DNA of 64,000 nt from LMUY01 sp964245075 (GTDB lineage Bacteria; Pseudomonadota; Alphaproteobacteria; Acetobacterales; Acetobacteraceae): contig CAXTLC010000008.1 in assembly GCA_964245075.1 (NCBI GenBank), positions 14,239 to 78,238 of the forward strand, in the 5' to 3' direction. The notes below the pieces were generated by a model. That model was not told where the DNA came from. It saw only the letters and a list, made by a program, of their open reading frames with translations, and ran no database searches. The first letter of the stretch is position 1. Every line of letters starts with the position of its first letter. A program made the position numbers and the translations under genes. Below, piece after piece: positions 41,966-52,068 of the stretch.

Positions 41966-43399
41966 GTGACCGCCTCCCCAAATCGGCTGTGGCCGCGTTG
42001 CTTGCTGGCCGGTTTCGCCGTGGCCTGCGCCGTGCAGGGGGCGCTCGCCGCAGCTCCGCCCGCGACGCCGGAGGGCGGCGGGCAGCAGCCAAACGGGGGC
42101 ACGACGCCGCAATCTGACGTGGCGGCGGCTTCAACGGCGCCGGACACGCCTCCGGTTCTCCAGAATTGGGCGATCCACGGCCAATCCACCTTCACCGAGT
42201 TCTATCATCCCGGCTTCACCTCGCCCTACCGCGGCCCGCAAAGCCTGGACCCCGGCAGCCGCGGCGACGAGACCTGGGACGTGACGCTGTATGCGGGGGT
42301 CCGTCCCTGGCGAGGCGCCGAGATCTGGGTGAACCCGGAGGTGGACCAGGGCTTCGGACCCAGCAACACGTTCGGCGTGGCCGGGTATCCCAGTGCGGAG
42401 GCCTACAAGCTCGGGTCAGCCGACCCGTACGTGCGGGTGCCGCGGCTGTTCCTCCGCCAAACGCTCGACGTGGGGGGCGAGGTCCAGGGCGTGCCGCCGG
42501 ACCTGAACCAGCTTGGCGGCGTGCAGACCGCCAACCGGGTCGTGTTCACGGTCGGCAAGTTCTCCAGCTTCGACGTGTTCGACACCAACAAGTACGCGCA
42601 CGACCCGCGCAACGATTTCCTGAACTGGTCGCTGATTGACGCCGGCTCGTTCGACCAGGCGGGGGACGCCTGGGGCTTCAGCTACGGCGCTTCCGTGGAG
42701 TGGTACCAGGACTGGTGGACGGTCCGGGGCGGCGCGTTCGACCTGCCGACCCGGCCAGGCTACCAGTACCTGGACAGGCACTTCGGCCACCAGGTCCAGT
42801 ATGTCGCGGAGTTCGAGGAACGGCACACGATCCTCGGGCAGGACGGCAAGCTGAAGCTGAGTGGCTTCTTCTCGCGCGGCCTGCTCGGCAGCTTTGCCCA
42901 GGCCGTTGCGCTCGGGGAAGCGACCGGCACCGCGCCCAGCGTCCAGAACGTGCTGCGCTACCGGGGCAAGGGTGGAGTCAGCCTCAACTTGGAGCAGTCG
43001 ATCACCGGGGACCTTGGTTTCTTCGCCCGCGCTGGCGACGCCGACGGGACCAGTTCGATCACGTCCTTCACCGACATCGACAACACGGTGTCCCTCGGCC
43101 TTTCGCTGGCCGGCAATCGCTGGAGCCGCCCCGACGATACGGTTGCCATCGGCTTCGCCAGCAACGGCATCTCGCGTCATTACAAGAACTACCTGAACGC
43201 CGGCGGCATCGGCCTCCTGATCGGCGACGGGCGGCTGCCGGACTCGGGCCGGGAAGGCGTCCTTGAAACCTTCTACAGCTTCGCATTCGTCAAAGGCGTC
43301 AACCTCACCGCCGACTACCAGTTCATCGACAACCCCGCCTACAACCGGGACCGGGGGCCGGTGAGTTTCCTGGGCGCCCGGTTGCACGCGCAATTCTGA
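41966..43399 (+). CDS. Carbohydrate porin, OprB family
   Basis: A 477-residue outer-membrane protein. With a GTG start at 41966 the signal peptide is RLWPRCLLAGFAVACAVQGALAA; the frame runs further upstream to 41876, but the upstream part is not signal-like. Mature landmarks: WAIHGQSTFTEFYHPGF, ETWDVTLYAGVRPW, WVNPEVDQGFGPSNT, VVFTVGKFSSFDVFDTNKYAHDPRNDF, and the final strand FLGARLHAQF ending in Phe, the usual beta-barrel signal. OprB porins let sugars through the outer membrane. It stands alone after the pump operon; it could serve the sugar importer at the left end of the window, but nothing links them directly. Confidence 0.83.
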   Translation: MTASPNRLWPRCLLAGFAVACAVQGALAAAPPATPEGGGQQPNGGTTPQSDVAAASTAPDTPPVLQNWAIHGQSTFTEFYHPGFTSPYRGPQSLDPGSRGDETWDVTLYAGVRPWRGAEIWVNPEVDQGFGPSNTFGVAGYPSAEAYKLGSADPYVRVPRLFLRQTLDVGGEVQGVPPDLNQLGGVQTANRVVFTVGKFSSFDVFDTNKYAHDPRNDFLNWSLIDAGSFDQAGDAWGFSYGASVEWYQDWWTVRGGAFDLPTRPGYQYLDRHFGHQVQYVAEFEERHTILGQDGKLKLSGFFSRGLLGSFAQAVALGEATGTAPSVQNVLRYRGKGGVSLNLEQSITGDLGFFARAGDADGTSSITSFTDIDNTVSLGLSLAGNRWSRPDDTVAIGFASNGISRHYKNYLNAGGIGLLIGDGRLPDSGREGVLETFYSFAFVKGVNLTADYQFIDNPAYNRDRGPVSFLGARLHAQF

Positions 43400-43494
43400 G
43401 ACCGTTCCCTCTGGCGTGGCACGGATGCAACACCTGATGACGAACATGCGCACGCGATCGTGAGCAATATGGAAATTTTATGCTCATGTAAGGA

Positions 43495-45285
43495 ATGAAC
43501 CTGCTACGCGATCACCAACACGGATGTGGCAGCATGAAGACTAAGAGAGCAGACTCTGAAAATTGCGCAGTAGAGCTCTCTCCCAGTGCGTCGGGCGTCA
43601 CGAAATCCCTGCTTAAATCCGTGATAGCAGTAGCCGCCGGCGTGTTGCTGCTGACCGCCGAGGCTCATGCTCAACGAGACACCACTGCTGCACCGAAAAC
43701 GCCGGCGCCGGCAGTTCCAGAAGCGGCGCCGCCTCAAGTCGATTGTTCGGTCAGTCCTGACCCGTACAAGAACTACTCTTGCCTCGATAGCTACCTCGGC
43801 ACCAACGTGGCCGAGCGTCTGTATAACTACTACAAGCTCGAGCTCGGCCAGGCTTCCGCGCCGTCCGACCCGAACGCTCCGGCTGGCCGCCGCGATGGCT
43901 GGCCGTCGACGCCGGAAACGACGCCGCCGATGCCGTTTACGGAATGGCCCTACGGCGGCACCACGTCCATCGGGGTGACCCGGCCGAATTCTGTCGACAG
44001 CCCGCTGATGACGGCGATCGCGAACACCGGCGTCGGCAAGTTCATGGCCGACAACCACCTGCAATTCTACGGCTGGGTGAACGGCGGCTTCAACGTCAGC
44101 AGCAACACGCAGCGCCCGGCCGGCAACGCGCCGATCGCCTACGCCTACACCCCGAACACCGTCCAACTGGATCAGGCGGTGGTCTACCTGGACCGCTTTC
44201 CGGACACCGTTCAGCAGGACCATGTCGACTGGGGCCTGCGCTTGTCGGCGATCTACGGCGAGAACTACCGCTACACCACGTCTTATGGCCTCGCCAGCTA
44301 CCAGTTGCTGAAGCACAACAACCAGAACGGCTACGACTTCCCGATGGAATACGGGGAGGTGTTCATTCCGCAGGTGCTGCAAGGCCTGATGATCCGCGCC
44401 GGGCGCTACATCTCGTTGCCGGATATCGAGGCCCAGTTGGCGCCGAACAACTACATGTACACGCACTCGCTGACCTACACCTACGACAACTACACCAATA
44501 CCGGGGTCCAGACGACGCTTGCGGTCACCAAGAACCTCATGGTGCAGCTCGGCGTCAGCGACGGGACGGAGGCGGCGCTCTGGCACCTGAGCTCCCGGGT
44601 GCCGAACCTGGTCCCGAACAACGCCCTCTACTCGGGGAATTCCTTCCAGAAGGACCCGGGCGCGCAACTGACGTTCACGGCCTGCGTCCGCTACACGTTC
44701 CCGGATGGCAACGACAGCATCTATCCGTGCGCCAATGCCATCAACCGGGGGAACTACGGCTACAACAACTTGCAGTGGTATGGCGGCACCTACTACCACA
44801 AGTTCAACGACCATTGGCATCTGGCGCTGGAGTTCTACAACGAGCACCAGGATGCCGTGCCCAATGGCTCGAACCCGCAAGTCCAGTCGATCTACCAGGC
44901 CGGCGGCACGCCGTTCTCACCGCAATACATACCCGTCAACGCGCCGAACCTGGCGCAGTGCAAGGACCCGAACGTCCTGCGGTGCAAGGCGAGCGCCGTA
45001 GGCGTCGTGTCCTACATCAACTACTCGCCAGACCCGCTCAACAACTTCTCGTTCCGTCCGGAGTACTATCATGACCCACAGGGCCAGCGGACCGGCGTGA
45101 AGGCGGACTACTACGAATTCACCGTTGGCTGGCAGCATTGGCTGTCGCCGCAGGTCGAGTTCCGGCCGGAAGTGGGCTACTGGGCCGCAAGCCGCAATGC
45201 GTTCAACGGCAACCCCACGCACGGCATTGCACCCGACAAGAACCACACGATCCTCGGTGCGTCGGACGTGATCGTGCACTTCTAG
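43495..45285 (+). CDS. OmpL-like beta-barrel porin (BBP2 family)
   Basis: A 596-residue outer-membrane protein. The signal peptide is a long one: after an extended N-terminus of about 35 residues comes KSVIAVAAGVLLLTAEAHAQ. The mature part has the BBP2/OmpL pattern: HLQFYGWVNGGFNVSSNTQ, VQLDQAVVYLDRFPDTVQQDHVDWG, RAGRYISLPDIEAQLAPNNY, SLTYTYDNYTNTGVQT and a last strand GASDVIVHF ending in Phe. It is rich in Tyr and Asn, and its codons are visibly less GC-biased than those of neighbours. The ATG at 43495 follows GTAAGGA; an ATG 13 codons later is an alternative. Family members are abundant porins of unclear specificity in related bacteria. Confidence 0.78.
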   Translation: MNLLRDHQHGCGSMKTKRADSENCAVELSPSASGVTKSLLKSVIAVAAGVLLLTAEAHAQRDTTAAPKTPAPAVPEAAPPQVDCSVSPDPYKNYSCLDSYLGTNVAERLYNYYKLELGQASAPSDPNAPAGRRDGWPSTPETTPPMPFTEWPYGGTTSIGVTRPNSVDSPLMTAIANTGVGKFMADNHLQFYGWVNGGFNVSSNTQRPAGNAPIAYAYTPNTVQLDQAVVYLDRFPDTVQQDHVDWGLRLSAIYGENYRYTTSYGLASYQLLKHNNQNGYDFPMEYGEVFIPQVLQGLMIRAGRYISLPDIEAQLAPNNYMYTHSLTYTYDNYTNTGVQTTLAVTKNLMVQLGVSDGTEAALWHLSSRVPNLVPNNALYSGNSFQKDPGAQLTFTACVRYTFPDGNDSIYPCANAINRGNYGYNNLQWYGGTYYHKFNDHWHLALEFYNEHQDAVPNGSNPQVQSIYQAGGTPFSPQYIPVNAPNLAQCKDPNVLRCKASAVGVVSYINYSPDPLNNFSFRPEYYHDPQGQRTGVKADYYEFTVGWQHWLSPQVEFRPEVGYWAASRNAFNGNPTHGIAPDKNHTILGASDVIVHF

Positions 45286-46083
45286 CTTTGGCGTGGCTAC
45301 GCGCGGGCAGGTCCGTCGGGACTTCTCCATGTCAAACCTGCTCGCGCTCGCCTCGCTGGCTGCCGCCGCTACGCTGGAAACGAACGGTCCGAACCTGACG
45401 CCTTGCCCCTGACCCATCAGGCAATTCGGCCTATCGTTAGGGCGGCGCCCTGGTCCCCGCAGGTTGGCTCCGCGCTTCGTTTTCCACCGCCTCGGCTATC
45501 CTGGCTCCGGAGCAGCTACCCTGCTCGGCTAGGGTTTGCGCGTGAACGCCCCGTCATGAGATCTCGGCCGCTTGCCGGGCGTCCGTGTCGCCACGTCATC
45601 ACCCAGTTGGCCCCACTTTCGGCGTAACCCAGAGCCTGCCGACCCTCACCGGCGGCGTCTTGATCGTGGCCGGCGGATTCTTGATGCCACCCTGGCAGGG
45701 GGCCACGCATCCCTGACTCCGACATTGATATGGAATTTATATGCTGTAGGGCGATACGTCGTTGCGCCTTCGCACCCCGGCCGAACTGGTCGGACCCGGG
45801 GCATGTGGAGAGTGTCCGATGCGGCGTCCCGTCGTAGCCTGCCCCATGCCCGGTTCCGCCGGACCGTGACCGAGACCGGTTGCGCCGGACGCGGCCGGGC
45901 TGTCCTGGCATCCAGCCTGATTTTCGTATATCACGCCGACAAACGTTGCTCTGCCGAAAATCCACCCGTTCAGGAGGGTCCGATCTGGCAGAAGCTTTCA
46001 ACAAATGACAAGAGCATCGCGATGACAGACGGTTTTGGACTGCCATGCCGGACGTGATGGAACCGCCTGCCGAGGAGCATGCG
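45286..46083. other. Long intergenic region, about 800 bp, no convincing gene
   Basis: This is the largest gap in the window. A 27-codon frame at 45329-45412 starts ATG and is hydrophobic, but it has no Shine-Dalgarno and cannot be supported. No tRNA, CRISPR, transposase remnant or clear terminator was recognised. The final part should hold the promoter of the second RND operon. The mixed base composition suggests decayed coding sequence, which I could not identify. Confidence 0.5.
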
Positions 46084-47337
46084 ATGCGGACGCTGCCGTC
46101 GCGCCCGGCGCGGCGGGTTCCTCGCACGGTGCAGATCGGAGTGGTTGTGGCCGGCGCTGGCCTGCTCGCGGCCTGGCTGCTGCTCGGGAGCTTGCTGACC
46201 AAGAGCGAGCCGCCGCCCCCGCCGCCCCCCGCCAGCTCGAACAGCTTCAAGCCCACCGCGGAGCAGTGGGCCGGGTTCAAGACGGCCGCCGTGCAGAGCC
46301 TGCCGTTCTCCGCCTCGCAAACCACGGACGGCAAGATCGCCATCGATGATGACCTCACCACGGCGGTTTACTCGCCCTACTCCGGCCGGGTGACCAAGCT
46401 GTTCGCCAAGGCGGGAGACGCCGTGAAGGCGGGCCAGCCGCTGTTCGCCATGCAGGCGAGCGAGTTCGTGCAGGGCGCCAACGACCTGGTGAGCGCGCTG
46501 TCGGCCGACCAGACCACCAAGGCCCAGCTCGCCCTGGCCACGACCACGGAGAAGCGGCAGCACGACCTGTACCTGGCGCAGGGTGGCGCGTTGAAGGACT
46601 GGCAGCAGAGCCAGAGCGACTTGGCCGCCGCCCACGGCTCCTTCAACAGCGCCGAGGTGGCGCTCGGCGCCGTGCGCAACCGGCTCCGCATCCTCGGCAA
46701 ATCGGATGCGGAACTGGCCAAGATGGAGACGTCGGCAGACCCGACGCGGTTCAGCCCGGAGACGGTGGTGCCCGCGCCGATCGCGGGCACCGTCCTGCAA
46801 CGGCAGGTGGGCGTCGGCCAGAACATCGTCACCTTGCTCAACGGCGGGTCCAACCCGGTGTTCACCGTCGGCGACACCTCCCGCGTCTGGCTGGTGGCCA
46901 ATGCGCGCGAAACGGACGCGCCGCAGATCCACAACGGCGACACGGTGGAGGTGGCGGTGCTCGCCTTTCCGGGCCGCGTGTTCACGGCGCGCGTCACCTA
47001 TGTGGGCGCCAGCATCGACCCCACCACTCACCGCCTGCCGATCCATGCCGAGATCCCCAACCCGGATGGCCTGCTGAGGCCGGAGATGTTCGCCACCTTC
47101 CGCATCATCACCGGGCAGGCGAAGGAGGCTCCGGCCGTGCCGGAAGCGGCCCTGGTGTACGATGCCGACGGCACGCACGTCTGGCTGGTCGGTTCGGACA
47201 AGACCCTGGCCGTGCGCAAGGTGAAGACCGGCCGCACCGCGGGCGGGATGGTGGAAGTGCTGGACGGGCTGGCGGCCGGTGACGCCGTGGTCACCTCCGG
47301 GTCGGTGTTCATCGACCGCGCGGCGGAAGCGGACTGA
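46084..47337 (+). CDS. RND efflux periplasmic adaptor of heavy-metal type (CusB/CzcB-like)
   Basis: A 417-residue membrane fusion protein. The ATG at 46084 is chosen because GAGGAG (46072-46077) sits six bases before it; an in-frame ATG 13 codons earlier lacks this. One membrane anchor (VGVVVAGAGLL-like VQIGVVVAGAGLLAAWLLL) is followed by a Pro-rich spacer. The lipoyl halves are YSPYSGRVTKLFAKAGD and PAPIAGTVLQRQVGVGQNI, and the coiled coil lies between (ANDLVSALSADQTTKAQL). HRLPIHAEIPNPDGLLRPEMF is the heavy-metal adaptor barrel mark. No His- or Met-rich N-terminal metal-binding segment is seen, so metal specificity is uncertain. Confidence 0.85.
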   Translation: MRTLPSRPARRVPRTVQIGVVVAGAGLLAAWLLLGSLLTKSEPPPPPPPASSNSFKPTAEQWAGFKTAAVQSLPFSASQTTDGKIAIDDDLTTAVYSPYSGRVTKLFAKAGDAVKAGQPLFAMQASEFVQGANDLVSALSADQTTKAQLALATTTEKRQHDLYLAQGGALKDWQQSQSDLAAAHGSFNSAEVALGAVRNRLRILGKSDAELAKMETSADPTRFSPETVVPAPIAGTVLQRQVGVGQNIVTLLNGGSNPVFTVGDTSRVWLVANARETDAPQIHNGDTVEVAVLAFPGRVFTARVTYVGASIDPTTHRLPIHAEIPNPDGLLRPEMFATFRIITGQAKEAPAVPEAALVYDADGTHVWLVGSDKTLAVRKVKTGRTAGGMVEVLDGLAAGDAVVTSGSVFIDRAAEAD

Positions 47338-47340
47338 GCC

Positions 47341-50300
47341 ATGAACGCGGTCGTCGGCTTCGCGCTCAAGCAGCGTATCCTCGTCCTTGTCATGCTGCTG
47401 CTGGTGTTCGCCGGCGGCGTGGTCAGCTTCATCGAGTTGAACATCGAAGCCTACCCGGACCCGGTGCCGCCCCTGGTGGACATCGTGACCCAGAACAGCG
47501 GCCAGTCCGCCGAGGAGATCGAGCGCTACATCACGATCCCGATCGAGATCCAGATGGCGGGCATCTCGCACGTGACCGCCATCCGCACCATCTCGCTGTT
47601 CGGCCTGTCGGACACCAAGGTCCAGTTCACCTACGACTTCACCTACGAGGAAGCCGAGCAGCGGGTGATCAACCGGCTGTCGCAGCTTTCCCCGCTGCCG
47701 AACGGCGCGCAGCCGCAGATCTCGCCCGAGAGCCCGGTCGGGGAGATCATGCGCTACCGGGTGACGGGTCCGCCCGGCTACTCGGTCACCGACCTGAAGA
47801 CGATCGAGGACTGGATGCTGGAGCGCCGGTTCAAGGCGATTCCCGGCGTGGCCGACGTCAACGGCTGGGGCGGCAAGACCAAGACCTTCGAGGTCGCCAT
47901 CGACCAAGCCAAGCTGGTGCAGTACGGCTTGACGATGCCCCAGGTGCTCACGGCGCTGAACAACGCCAACACCAATGTCGGCGGGCAGACCGTGCAGTTC
48001 TCCGACCAGTCGGCCGTGGTGCGCGGCCTGGGCCTGATCCACTCGCTCGACGACATACGCAACACCATGCTCGCGGCCAACAACGGCTCGCCGGTGCTGG
48101 TTTCCGACGTCGCCGCCGTCCGCACCGGCTACCAGCCGCGCCTCGGCATCGCCGGGCAGGACGACAGCGACGACATCGTGCAGGGCATCGTGCTGATGCG
48201 GCGCGGCGGAGAAAGCACGCCGACCATCAAGCGGGTCGAGGCGGAAATCACCCGCATCAACGCGACCGGCATCCTGCCGCCCGGCGTGCGCATCGAGCGG
48301 ATCTATGACCGCTCGGACCTCATCGAGATCACGACCCACACCGTGCTGCACAACATGGCCGAAGGCATGGCCCTGATCTTCGTGCTGCAACTGCTGTTCC
48401 TGGGAAACCTGCGCAGCGCCGTCATCGTCGCCGCCACGATCCCGTTCGCGCTGGCCTTCGCCATCGGGCTGCTGCTGCTGCGGGGCGAGTCGGCCAACCT
48501 GCTGTCGGTGGGCGCGATCGACTTCGGCCTGATCGTCGACGCCAGCGTCATCATGATGGAGAACATCTTCCGCCGGCTCTCGCAGCCGCGGACCAAGCGG
48601 ATCATGCGGTCCGCCCTGGACCGGTCGCGGGCGGGGACGGGCTTGGGCGGCAAGCTCGCCGTCATCGCCCAGGCTTCCGTCGAGGTGAGCCAGGGCATCT
48701 TCTTCTCGGCCGCCATCATCATCGCGGCCTTCGTGCCGCTGTTCACCATGAGCGGGATCGAGGGCCACATCTTCGGGCCGATGGCGAAGACCTACGCCTA
48801 CGCCATCGCGGGCGGGCTGATCGCGACGTTCACGGTCACCCCGGCGCTGTCCGCCCTGCTGCTGCCTGACCAGGTCGAGGAGAAGGAGACGGTCGTCGTC
48901 CGCTTCCTGCACCGGATCTACGCCCCCGTCGTGCGCTTCACGCTGGCCAACCGGATCCTGTCGCTCGGGGTCATGACGCTGCTGCTCGCCTTTGCCGGCG
49001 TCGCGGTGAGCAGCCTCGGGCTCGAGTTCCTGCCCAAGCTGGAGGAAGGCAACCTCTGGATCCGGGCGACCATGCCGACCTCGATCTCGCTGGAAGCGGG
49101 AAGCCCCTACGTGGACGAGATGCGCCGGATGCTGAAGAGCTACCCGGAGGTGGTCACCGTCATTTCCCAGCACGGCCGTCCGGATGACGGCACGGACGCG
49201 ACCGGGTTCTTCAACGCGGAGTTCTTCGTGCCGCTGAAGCCGTTCGACACCTGGCCCGCCGGCGTGGACAAGGCCAAGCTCACCGCGGACATGACGGCCG
49301 CGCTCGAAGCGAAGTTCCCCGGCGTTGACTTCAACTTCTCCCAGTACATCGAGGACAACGTGGAGGAAGCCGCGTCCGGCGTGAAAGGCGAGAACTCGGT
49401 CAAGCTGTATGGCGGCGACCTCGACGTGCTGGAGCGCACCGCCAACAAGATGAAGGACGTGTTGGCCACGGTGCCGGGCATCACCGACCTCGCGGTGCTC
49501 AGCTCGCTCGGCCAGCCGACGGTGCGCATCGACGTGGACCGCGCCCGCGCCGCGCGCTACGGCCTGGCGCCCGGCGACGTGAACTCCACCGTGCAGGCGG
49601 CGATCGGCGGGCAGGCGGCAGGCAATCTCTACGAGGACGGCAGCGACCGCAATTTCCCCATCATCGTGCGGCTGTCGGCCCAGTACCGGCAGGACCTCGA
49701 CTCCATCCGCCGCATCATGATCGGCGCCACCAGCCCGAACGGCGGCGTGGTCCAGGTTCCGCTCAGCGACGTGGCAAGCGTCAGGCTCACCTCCGGCGCC
49801 TCGTTCATCTACCGCGAGGGACAGGAGCGCTACATCCCGGTCAAGTTCAGCGTTCGGGGCCGGGACCTCGGCACGGCGGTGCAGGAAGCGCAGCACAGGA
49901 TCGCCGAGCAGGTGCGCCTGCCCGGCGGCTACCACCTCGAATGGGTGGGCGAGTTCGGCAATCTGCAGGACGCGCTGACCCGGCTGGCCATCGTGGTGCC
50001 GCTCAGCATCCTGCTGATCTGCTTCCTGCTCTACATCAACTTCGGCTCCCTGGTGGACATGCTGCTGTCCGCCAGCGTCATCCCCATGGCGCTGATCGGC
50101 GGCATCATCGCCCTGTTCGTGACCGGCACGCCGTTCAGCGTGTCGGCGGCGATCGGCTTCGTGGCGCTGTTCGGCATCTCCGCGATGGATGGCATCCTGG
50201 TGGTGACCTACTTCAATCGCCTGGTCGCCGACGGGATGGACCGGTCGGACGCGGTGGTCCGCACCTGCCTGGAGCAGATGCGGCCGGTGGTGATGACCTG

Positions 50301-50505
50301 CGTCGTCGCCGCCGTCGGCCTGCTGCCCGCCGCCGTCTCGAACGGCATCGGCTCGCAGGTGCAGAAGCCGCTGGCGCTGGTGGTGGTGGGCGGCATCCTG
50401 CTGGCGCCGGTGCTGATCCTGACCGTGCTGCCTGTGCTGATCGACCTGTTCTCCCGCCGCACGGCGCGGGAAGGCGAGCGCGGCTTGCTGGAGCCTGCGG
50501 AATGA
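47341..50505 (+). CDS. RND efflux pump of the CusA/CzcA heavy-metal family
   Basis: A 1054-residue inner-membrane pump. The HME-type TM4 motif appears as AIDFGLIVDASVIMMENI; members of this family have DFG-x-x-VDG-x, so Ala replaces Gly here. Other marks: IEAYPDPVPPLVDIVTQ, RISQLSPLPNGAQP-like block QLSPLPNGAQP, YRVTGPPGYS, LGLEFLPKLEEGNLWIRATMP (typical for CzcA/CusA) and GFVALFGISAMDGILVV in the second half. It starts four bases after the adaptor stop, and its stop overlaps the outer-channel start. The exported ion cannot be decided from sequence alone. Confidence 0.87.
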   Translation: MNAVVGFALKQRILVLVMLLLVFAGGVVSFIELNIEAYPDPVPPLVDIVTQNSGQSAEEIERYITIPIEIQMAGISHVTAIRTISLFGLSDTKVQFTYDFTYEEAEQRVINRLSQLSPLPNGAQPQISPESPVGEIMRYRVTGPPGYSVTDLKTIEDWMLERRFKAIPGVADVNGWGGKTKTFEVAIDQAKLVQYGLTMPQVLTALNNANTNVGGQTVQFSDQSAVVRGLGLIHSLDDIRNTMLAANNGSPVLVSDVAAVRTGYQPRLGIAGQDDSDDIVQGIVLMRRGGESTPTIKRVEAEITRINATGILPPGVRIERIYDRSDLIEITTHTVLHNMAEGMALIFVLQLLFLGNLRSAVIVAATIPFALAFAIGLLLLRGESANLLSVGAIDFGLIVDASVIMMENIFRRLSQPRTKRIMRSALDRSRAGTGLGGKLAVIAQASVEVSQGIFFSAAIIIAAFVPLFTMSGIEGHIFGPMAKTYAYAIAGGLIATFTVTPALSALLLPDQVEEKETVVVRFLHRIYAPVVRFTLANRILSLGVMTLLLAFAGVAVSSLGLEFLPKLEEGNLWIRATMPTSISLEAGSPYVDEMRRMLKSYPEVVTVISQHGRPDDGTDATGFFNAEFFVPLKPFDTWPAGVDKAKLTADMTAALEAKFPGVDFNFSQYIEDNVEEAASGVKGENSVKLYGGDLDVLERTANKMKDVLATVPGITDLAVLSSLGQPTVRIDVDRARAARYGLAPGDVNSTVQAAIGGQAAGNLYEDGSDRNFPIIVRLSAQYRQDLDSIRRIMIGATSPNGGVVQVPLSDVASVRLTSGASFIYREGQERYIPVKFSVRGRDLGTAVQEAQHRIAEQVRLPGGYHLEWVGEFGNLQDALTRLAIVVPLSILLICFLLYINFGSLVDMLLSASVIPMALIGGIIALFVTGTPFSVSAAIGFVALFGISAMDGILVVTYFNRLVADGMDRSDAVVRTCLEQMRPVVMTCVVAAVGLLPAAVSNGIGSQVQKPLALVVVGGILLAPVLILTVLPVLIDLFSRRTAREGERGLLEPAE

Positions 50506-52004
50506 GCCGGGGATGGCTGGCGCTCGCCGCCTTGCTGGCCGGCTGCGCCGTCGGGCCTGACTTCAAGAAGCCGCCCGCGCCCACTGCCGACCGCTACACG
50601 CCGGAGCGGTTGCCGGCGCAACTGGTTTCCGACCGCACCCCGTTCAACCCGACGCAGAGTCTGCAACCGGACCTGGACATCCCCGGCGAATGGTGGACGC
50701 TGTTCCACTCGCAAACCCTGAACAGCCTGATCGTGCGGGCGCTGGCGCACAACCCCGACCTCCAAGCGGCGCAGGCCGCGTTGCGCCAGGCGAGGGAGAA
50801 CGTGTACGCGCAGGAAGGCAGCTACTTCCCGGCGGCCACCGTCAACTTCACTCCCAGCCGCAACAAGACGCCGCTCACCACGCTTTCGCCGGTCGCCGCC
50901 TCGACCAACCCGTACTACAGCCTCTACACCGCCCAGCTTTCCGTGTCCTACAACCCGGACGTGTTCGGGCTGAACCGCCGGCAAGTCGAATCCTACGTCG
51001 CCCTTTCGGAAATGCAGCGCTTCCAGCTTGAGGCGACCTACCTCACCCTTACCTCGAACCTGGTGCTGGCCGCGATCAACGAGGCCTCCTTGCGCGGCCA
51101 GATCGCGGCGACCGAGGAGATCGTCAAGGTCGAGCGGGGCCTGCTGGTCATCCTCGGCAAGCAGTTCGCCTTCGGCCAGATCGCCCGGCTGGACGTGGCG
51201 TCGCAGGAAGCGGCCACCGCCCAGGCGGAAGCGACGCTGCCGCCGCTGATCAAGCAGCTCGCCCAGCAGCGCGACCAGATCGCCGCCCTGGCCGGCAACC
51301 TGCCGAGCGACGCCATTCCCGAGACGTTCACCCTGGACGCGCTGATGCTGCCGGAGGACTTGCCGCTGAGCCTGCCGTCCAAGCTCGTGGAACAGCGCCC
51401 GGACATCAAGCAGGCGGAGGCGAACCTGCATTCCATGAGCGCGCTGATCGGCGTCGCCGTCGCCAACCGGCTGCCCTTGCTGAACCTGACCGCCCAGCTC
51501 GGCAGCGAGTCGCTCACCCTTGGGACCCTGTTCGCGCCGGGCACGAGCTTCGGCACCCTCGCGGCCAGCATCACGCAGCCGCTGTTCGACGCCGGAACCT
51601 TGCTCCACCGCGACCGATACGCCCGGGCCGCCTTCGACCAGGCGGAAGCGCAGTACCGCAGCACGGTGCTGACGGCGTTCCAGAACGTGGCCGACTCCCT
51701 GCGCGCGCTGCAAACGGACGCCGACGCGGTCCGGGTGGCGACGGTCGCAGCCAGGGCGGGCGCCCTCGCGCTCACCATCGTGCGGGATCAGCTCCGGCTG
51801 GGCCAGGTGGCTTACCTCACGGAATTGAACGCGGAGCAGACGGCGTTGGGGGCGAACCTGACGCTGGTGCAGGCGCGCGCGACCCGTTTCGCCGACACCG
51901 CGGCGTTGTTCCAGGCGCTGGGCGGAGGCTGGTGGAACCGCACGGACGTGAAGGTTCGCGATATACACGGCAACGACGTCCTGGGCATCATCGGCCTGCA
52001 CTGA
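50502..52004 (+). CDS. RND outer-membrane efflux channel lipoprotein of the heavy-metal pump
   Basis: A 500-residue TolC-like factor. WLALAALLAGCAVGPDFKKPP is a lipoprotein signal with the lipid-modified Cys at residue 14. Two alpha-hairpin/beta-strand repeats follow, with FHSQTLNSLIVRALAHNPDLQ in the first and LVEQRPDIKQAEANLHSMSALIGVAV in the second. The ATG at 50502 overlaps the pump stop. The final 43 codons lie inside the 149-bp direct repeat (51876-52024) that also occurs at 57294-57442, so its 3' end exists twice in the window; this left copy is contiguous with the gene and keeps it whole. Confidence 0.87.
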   Translation: MSRGWLALAALLAGCAVGPDFKKPPAPTADRYTPERLPAQLVSDRTPFNPTQSLQPDLDIPGEWWTLFHSQTLNSLIVRALAHNPDLQAAQAALRQARENVYAQEGSYFPAATVNFTPSRNKTPLTTLSPVAASTNPYYSLYTAQLSVSYNPDVFGLNRRQVESYVALSEMQRFQLEATYLTLTSNLVLAAINEASLRGQIAATEEIVKVERGLLVILGKQFAFGQIARLDVASQEAATAQAEATLPPLIKQLAQQRDQIAALAGNLPSDAIPETFTLDALMLPEDLPLSLPSKLVEQRPDIKQAEANLHSMSALIGVAVANRLPLLNLTAQLGSESLTLGTLFAPGTSFGTLAASITQPLFDAGTLLHRDRYARAAFDQAEAQYRSTVLTAFQNVADSLRALQTDADAVRVATVAARAGALALTIVRDQLRLGQVAYLTELNAEQTALGANLTLVQARATRFADTAALFQALGGGWWNRTDVKVRDIHGNDVLGIIGLH

Positions 52005-52024
52005 CAGGGGTGCCGGGGGTGGCG
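51876..52024 (+). repeat. 149-bp perfect direct repeat, left copy
   Basis: The 149 bases 51876-52024 are identical to 57294-57442 (offset 5418). The repeat covers the last 43 codons of the channel gene (ending at 52004) and 20 bases of trailer. The first bases outside differ at both ends: G versus C before, T versus G after. No inverted ends or transposase are associated. Confidence 0.97.
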
Positions 52025-52068
52025 TACGTTCCCAATCCTTGCATTGTGTGGTTTCCGCTGAAGCAGCA

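Noticed and set aside
45329..45412. A 27-codon frame starting ATG with a hydrophobic run
   Set aside because: No ribosome-binding site, no repeat or partner gene, and a random GC-rich stretch would easily give it.
45970..49935. A 1321-codon open frame on the minus strand
   Set aside because: It lies wholly opposite the adaptor and pump genes, is rich in Arg, His, Gly and Asp in no recognisable order and is a mirror of GC-rich codons. The plus-strand RND motifs are intact, so this is a shadow frame.
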